Shown here in pieces: positions 32,417 through 35,884 of a DNA stretch of 35,884 bases. The translations under genes and the position numbers were made by a program. The DNA comes from Clostridia bacterium. Its GTDB lineage: Bacteria > Bacillota > Clostridia > Oscillospirales > Acutalibacteraceae. Location of the stretch: NCBI GenBank assembly GCA_017473925.1, contig JAFUIY010000040.1:1-35884 (forward strand). Reading direction: 5' to 3'. Under the pieces are notes generated by a model. The model ran no database searches. It was not told where the DNA came from and worked only from the letters and a program-made list of their open reading frames with translations. Every line of letters begins with the position of its first letter. The first letter of the stretch is position 1.

Positions 32417-33415
32417 ATGGCATTATTTGAAAACTACGAAAGAAGAGAAGCAAAAATTCTCTCAGTTCTTAAAGAATACGGCATCAACTCAATCGAAGAG
32501 TGTAAGGAAATCACTCTTGCAAAGGGTATCGACTGCGACAAAATCGTAAGAGAAACTCAGCCCATCTGCTTTGAAAACGCTGTATGGGCATACACAGTAG
32601 GTTGCGCTATCGCTCTCAAGAAGGGCTGCACAAAGGCTGCTGACGCTGCTGCTGCAATCGGTGAAGGTCTTCAGGCTTTCTGTATTCCCGGTTCAGTTGC
32701 TGACAACCGTCAGGTTGGTCTCGGCCACGGTAACCTCGGCAAAATGCTCCTTTCAGAAGAAACAGAATGCTTCTGCTTCCTTGCAGGTCACGAATCTTTC
32801 GCTGCTGCTGAAGGCGCTATCAAAATCGCTCTTAACGCTAACAAGGTAAGAGTTCAGCCCCTCCGTGTTATCCTTAACGGTCTCGGCAAGGACGCTGCTA
32901 TGATCATTTCAAGAATCAACGGCTTCACATACGTTCAGACTGAATTTGATCCCTATTCAGAAACAGTTAAGATTGTTAACGAAACAGCTTACTCAACAGG
33001 TGACAGAGCTAAGGTTCGTTGCTACGGTTCAGACAATGTTCCCGAAGGCGTTGCTATCATGAAGCTTGAAAACGTTGGTGTTTCAATCACAGGTAACTCA
33101 ACTAACCCCACACGTTTCCAGCATCCCGTTGCAGGCACATACAAGAAATGGTGTGTTGAAAACGGTGTAAGCTACTTCTCAGTTGCATCAGGCGGCGGTA
33201 CAGGCCGTACACTTCATCCCGATAACATGGCTGCAGGTCCCGCTTCATACGGTATGACAGATACAATGGGTCGTATGCACTCAGACGCTCAGTTTGCAGG
33301 TTCTTCATCAGTTCCCGCTCACGTAGAAATGATGGGTCTTATCGGTGCAGGTAACAACCCCATGGTTGGTATGACAGTTGCTTGTGCAGTTGCTATCGAA
33401 GAAGCAAGCAAGTAA
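32417..33415 (+). CDS. GGGtGRT protein
   Basis: The 332-residue cytoplasmic protein carries the family-naming motif in SVASGGGTGRTLHPDNMAAGPASYGMTDTMGRM (about 254-287). Conserved Cys residues include those in IEECKEI, GIDCDKI, QPICFENAVW and KKGCTK. It also contains GSVADNRQVGLGHGNLGKMLL and the C-terminal GLIGAGNNPMVGMTVACAVAIEEA. The Gly-rich loop looks like a phosphate- or cofactor-binding segment. The fixed partner is the Fe-S scaffold gene upstream (AAGGAGG RBS, 14-base gap). The reaction is not known. Codon bias suggests an abundant protein. Confidence 0.88.
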   Translation: MALFENYERREAKILSVLKEYGINSIEECKEITLAKGIDCDKIVRETQPICFENAVWAYTVGCAIALKKGCTKAADAAAAIGEGLQAFCIPGSVADNRQVGLGHGNLGKMLLSEETECFCFLAGHESFAAAEGAIKIALNANKVRVQPLRVILNGLGKDAAMIISRINGFTYVQTEFDPYSETVKIVNETAYSTGDRAKVRCYGSDNVPEGVAIMKLENVGVSITGNSTNPTRFQHPVAGTYKKWCVENGVSYFSVASGGGTGRTLHPDNMAAGPASYGMTDTMGRMHSDAQFAGSSSVPAHVEMMGLIGAGNNPMVGMTVACAVAIEEASK

Positions 33416-33435
33416 TATTACAGTTATTTATAACA

Positions 33436-33469
33436 TTATCCCCGTTTCTTTCGAGACGGGGATTTTTTA
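33436..33469 (+). terminator. Terminator of the scaffold-GGGtGRT operon
   Basis: ATCCCCGT (33438-33445) pairs with ACGGGGAT (33456-33463), followed by six T residues. Confidence 0.88.
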
Positions 33470-33516
33470 TTCTGAGCCTGATAAAAAAGAAGAGGATTAA
33501 AAATACCCTTCACATT

Positions 33517-34875
33517 TTACAGCAGACTGCTTATATCCAATTCATATATCTGTCCTTCGGGAATCTGCTCCTGCTTGAAAAATATAATCATATACCAAGG
33601 CAGATAAAACACATTACGCTCATTCTCGACATTTCCGTTACACAGAACATAAGCCTGCCCGAAGGTCCATTCTTTTACACCAAGCACATTATCAAGCGCT
33701 TTATGCTTTTTATAGTCTTTACCTGACTTGACCTCTATAATATCAACATGAGTTCCGTTCTGAATAACAAAATCAATTTCGCCGTACTTCTTTGCATCAA
33801 AATAATGAAGCCTGAATCCGTTATACTTAATAGACTGAGCCATTACATTTTCAAGAATACTTCCCATATTAATTTCAAGATTGCCGTTAAGAATATCAAA
33901 CTGAACATTTTCCATACAAGCAGCACAAAGCAGACCGGTATCAGCCATAAACAATTTGAAAAGATTGTGTTTTTCATTCAACTGCAATGCAGGTTGCGGC
34001 TCAATAACATTGTAACAAGGCAATGCAACACCTGCATCTGAAAGCCATTCAAAACTGTTTTCGTATCGGTTCTGTCTGCCTTTTTCATCAATTTTTGTAA
34101 GAATAAACCTTCTGTTTTTATCGTCAAGCTGCGAAGGAATACTGTCAAATATGGCCTGAATCTTCAATTTACTGCTATTATTGGAGTACTTGGCAATATC
34201 AAGACGGTATAATTCAAGAATTTCCTTCTGATTTGCAACAACTTTACCTATATCATGTGTTTCAATATAAGTATTGACAACCTGAGGCATTCCTCCGACA
34301 ACAATATAAGTCCTGAATAATTTCATCATTGTGTCGTGAATTACAGGAGGCACAACAGTCATCATCTTAAAATAACGATACAAATGCTCTATTGTTGAAT
34401 CAGGAACAGAGTTTGCCCATAAGAATTCTTCAAAATCAAGAGGATGCATTCTGTAAATTTCTTCAAAACCGACAGGATATGAACGGACATCCTTGAATCT
34501 GACACCAAGCATTGATCCTGTTTCTATATAATCAAATCTGCCGTCTTCAACAAGAAACTTAATTGCAGTCCTCGCATTTGGGCATTCCTGAATTTCATCA
34601 AACAAAACAAGGGTATTGCCGGGCTCCATAGGCTTACGGATATAAGCTGTAAGATTTGTAATTATGGTATCGGCATCAAGCGAACCTGAAAAAATATCGG
34701 CAGCTTTTGAATCTGTCACAAAATTTATTTCAACAAAATTTTCATAATACTCCTTTCCGAAATTACGGGCAAGTGTGGTTTTACCAATCTGTCTTGCACC
34801 TATGATGCACAAAGCCTTTTTATTATCGGAATTCTTCCAACTAATCAGCTTTTCCCAAGCCTTTCTCCTCAGCAA
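33517..34875 (-). CDS. AAA+ family ATPase with DUF4143-type C-terminal domain
   Basis: The 452-residue protein has an N-terminal AAA_14-type ATPase (about 20-170), with Walker A GARQIGKTTLAR (about 28-39) and Walker B TLVLFDEIQEC (about 91-101). An arginine-rich sensor region follows (ETGSMLGVRFKDVRSYPVGF). The C-terminal DUF4143 domain (about 220-430) has a restriction-endonuclease-like strand pattern, EIDFVIQNGTHVDIIEVKSGKDYKKHKAL (Asp, then Glu-x-Lys). This family is abundant in Firmicutes and Bacteroidetes and often lies in variable regions. Its role is unproven. TTG 34875 is preferred as start (AGGTGAT just upstream, and relatives begin MLxRKAxxKL). A GTG at 34884 overlaps the RBS. Confidence 0.88.
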   Translation of the reverse strand: MLRRKAWEKLISWKNSDNKKALCIIGARQIGKTTLARNFGKEYYENFVEINFVTDSKAADIFSGSLDADTIITNLTAYIRKPMEPGNTLVLFDEIQECPNARTAIKFLVEDGRFDYIETGSMLGVRFKDVRSYPVGFEEIYRMHPLDFEEFLWANSVPDSTIEHLYRYFKMMTVVPPVIHDTMMKLFRTYIVVGGMPQVVNTYIETHDIGKVVANQKEILELYRLDIAKYSNNSSKLKIQAIFDSIPSQLDDKNRRFILTKIDEKGRQNRYENSFEWLSDAGVALPCYNVIEPQPALQLNEKHNLFKLFMADTGLLCAACMENVQFDILNGNLEINMGSILENVMAQSIKYNGFRLHYFDAKKYGEIDFVIQNGTHVDIIEVKSGKDYKKHKALDNVLGVKEWTFGQAYVLCNGNVENERNVFYLPWYMIIFFKQEQIPEGQIYELDISSLL

Positions 34876-34896
34876 AACTATCACCTCACTGATATA

Positions 34897-34913
34897 TTAC
34901 ACTGAAAGTGTAA
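34897..34913. promoter_or_regulatory. Perfect 7-3-7 dyad over the ATPase gene -10 box
   Basis: TTACACT-GAA-AGTGTAA overlaps the -10 hexamer of the promoter and could be a repressor site or an early-transcript hairpin. Confidence 0.6.
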
Positions 34914-34935
34914 CATTATTCTTGATTTTTGTCAA
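34907..34935 (-). promoter_or_regulatory. Promoter of the AAA+/DUF4143 gene
   Basis: On the minus strand TTGACA (34935-34930) and TACACT (34912-34907) are separated by 17 bases. Confidence 0.75.
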
Positions 34936-34990
34936 GTTTTTGCAACATTATTCTTAATCTTCAGAGGAATTTTGCAACATTTCTCCTTAA
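34909..34990. repeat. Three direct repeats TGYAACAT at exact 32-bp spacing
   Basis: TGTAACATTATTCTT (34909), TGCAACATTATTCTT (34941) and TGCAACATTTCTCCTT (34973) start 32 bases apart, about three helical turns. The first overlaps the promoter of the ATPase gene. They may be binding sites on one face of the DNA. Confidence 0.55.
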
Positions 34991-35014
34991 AGCCGATTTA
35001 TTATTCAGAAATCA

Positions 35015-35575
35015 TTACTCAAGATGCATTTTATAAAATTTTGCCTTAAAGGTTTGCGTACCGTCAAAGGTGCTGTATTCCCCATACCGGTCAAATACCA
35101 ACCCACACTTTTCCATAACTCTGCCTGAAGCAGGGTTATCAACAGCATGGTCGGAAACAAAATCTTTTATGCCGTGTTCTTTATATGCCAATTCAATCAT
35201 TCTTTTTGTCGCTTCTGTGGTTAAACCTTTATTCCAATAGTCAGAACGGATATTGTAACCGAATCCCCACTCGTCAGGGTTGCCTTTGTGCGGTCCTATG
35301 CTACCGCTACCGATTAACAGATTGTTTTCTTTAAGAACAAAACCCCAATGATAATTCTCGTCTTCAGGAAGTATTACATTTATCCAATGCAAAACCTCAT
35401 CAATGTTTTTATAAAGATTGTACGGCATGAATTTGTTGACTCTTTCATCGCTGAGCCATACAAATGCAGCTTTTGCGTCATCAGATGTAATGGGGCGAAG
35501 AATCAATCTATCTGTCTCAAGTACAGGTGTAGTTTTTATGTATTTTATCTGTTTTATTTTTTGTATTATATTCAT
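35015..35575 (-). CDS. GNAT-family N-acetyltransferase (RimJ/RimL type)
   Basis: The 186-residue protein has the GNAT fold. An N-terminal strand LETDRLILRPITSDDAKAAFVWL (about 18-40) comes first, then WGFVLKENNLLIGSGSIG. The acetyl-CoA loop region is GYNIRSDYWNKGLTTEATKRMIELAYKE (about 108-135), followed by the NPASGRVMEKCGLVF motif (about 148-162) typical of RimJ/RimL-like enzymes. It should transfer an acetyl group to an amine on a protein, peptide or small molecule. The substrate is unknown. The ATG overlaps the upstream stop by four bases, so it is coupled to the phosphodiesterase gene. Confidence 0.88.
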   Translation of the reverse strand: MNIIQKIKQIKYIKTTPVLETDRLILRPITSDDAKAAFVWLSDERVNKFMPYNLYKNIDEVLHWINVILPEDENYHWGFVLKENNLLIGSGSIGPHKGNPDEWGFGYNIRSDYWNKGLTTEATKRMIELAYKEHGIKDFVSDHAVDNPASGRVMEKCGLVFDRYGEYSTFDGTQTFKAKFYKMHLE

Positions 35576-35884
35576 CGTCGTTTCCTCTTTTCTGTTTCGA
35601 TTGCTATAAACGGAACTGTCATTTCTTCTTCGGTAAGACCTGCGTGAACACCAACCATTTCAAAATCACCTCGTTTATAGTCAATATTGATTTCACCAAG
35701 AGCAACTGCGAAAAAGTCACCTATAAAGTCTGCAGTTTTCGGATGAGGTGTTCCAAAACCTAAAATATTTTCAGAGAAAACCTCGTCCTTTGTCATTAAC
35801 CTGAAAGACTCTCCAAAAATTTTGTTGAATTCTGTTTTGAATTCTTCTGTTCTTCCGTCTTTAACAAAGAAACTTGACGCCCTT
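35572..35884 (-). CDS. C-terminal part of an alkaline-phosphatase-superfamily (type I phosphodiesterase/nucleotide pyrophosphatase-like) protein, cut by the window edge
   Basis: The frame stays open from 35572 to the right edge, encoding at least 103 residues, so the gene begins outside the window. An internal Met at 35796 is not a convincing start, because the upstream codons (RASSFFVKDGRTEEFKTEF...) continue the family pattern. The segments GFGTPHPKTADFIGDFFAVALGEINI and GVHAGLTEEEMTVPFIAIE match the C-terminal metal-site region of nucleotide pyrophosphatase/phosphodiesterase-like proteins. The conserved His is in HAGLTxxEMxVP. Which ester it cleaves cannot be judged from this fragment. Confidence 0.75.
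   Translation of the reverse strand, partial: RASSFFVKDGRTEEFKTEFNKIFGESFRLMTKDEVFSENILGFGTPHPKTADFIGDFFAVALGEINIDYKRGDFEMVGVHAGLTEEEMTVPFIAIETEKRKRR

Noticed and set aside
34909..34990. Plasmid-type replication iterons
   Set aside because: Only three copies are present, no replication initiator gene is nearby, and the first copy overlaps a promoter, so a regulatory role is more likely.

Overview
The window looks like a chromosomal segment of an anaerobic, plant-polysaccharide-degrading Firmicute of the Ruminococcus type (Oscillospiraceae). Three exported or released proteins carry type I dockerin repeats of the D-x-N-x-D-G...DAR form. There are Clostridia-style sigma-A promoters (TTGACA-17-TATAAT) and Firmicutes-type FMN and SAM-I riboswitches. 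A LexA box of the Firmicutes form (GAAC-N4-GTTC) is present, and ECF S-components serve for biotin and riboflavin. No rRNA, tRNA, CRISPR array, integrase or transposase was seen.

Layout. 1-3.2 kb (minus): a lipoprotein, then a bioY-birA-SDR operon whose promoter is overlapped by a BirA-like operator. 3.2-6.0 kb (minus): a zinc-ribbon membrane protein and a cytoplasmic GH2 hydrolase. 6.1-8.4 kb (plus): FMN riboswitch-ribU and SAM-I riboswitch-metK. 8.4-10.1 kb (minus): three small membrane or lipoprotein genes, divergent from an XRE regulator. 10.7-12.3 kb: nadE (minus) and a yebC-family regulator (plus). 12.4-15.4 kb (plus): a 1000-residue exported protein combining a phosphodiester glycosidase domain, cell-wall-type repeats, Cys repeats and a dockerin.

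15.6-20.2 kb (minus) is the most unusual part. It is a tightly overlapping 12-gene, phage-derived operon: sigma-like regulator, coiled coil, several small tail-fibre-like genes, an XkdX-like peptide, a GH25 lysozyme fused to a dockerin, an XhlA-like protein and a holin. It has no capsid, terminase, portal, tail tube or integrase genes. Its sigma-A promoter carries two LexA-like boxes, one in the -35/-10 spacer and one at the start site. I read it as a domesticated, SOS-inducible lysis or tail-fibre cassette whose endolysin could dock to cohesins.

20.4-25.1 kb (plus): an MMPL-family transporter with a lipoprotein partner, then another lipoprotein. 25.1-29.1 kb (minus): a GH116-GH51 glycosidase operon. 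29.2-30.4 kb (plus): a CorA-type metal transporter behind a structured leader RNA that appears to sequester its ribosome binding site. 30.4-31.5 kb (minus): an exported protein with an N-terminal dockerin. 31.6-33.5 kb (plus): a highly expressed-looking pair, a NifU-like scaffold and a GGGtGRT protein. 33.5-35.9 kb (minus): an AAA+/DUF4143 ATPase with a dyad and 32-bp-spaced repeats upstream, a GNAT acetyltransferase, and the 3' end of an alkaline-phosphatase-superfamily phosphodiesterase cut by the window edge.

All family names come from motif recognition by eye. No database search was run.
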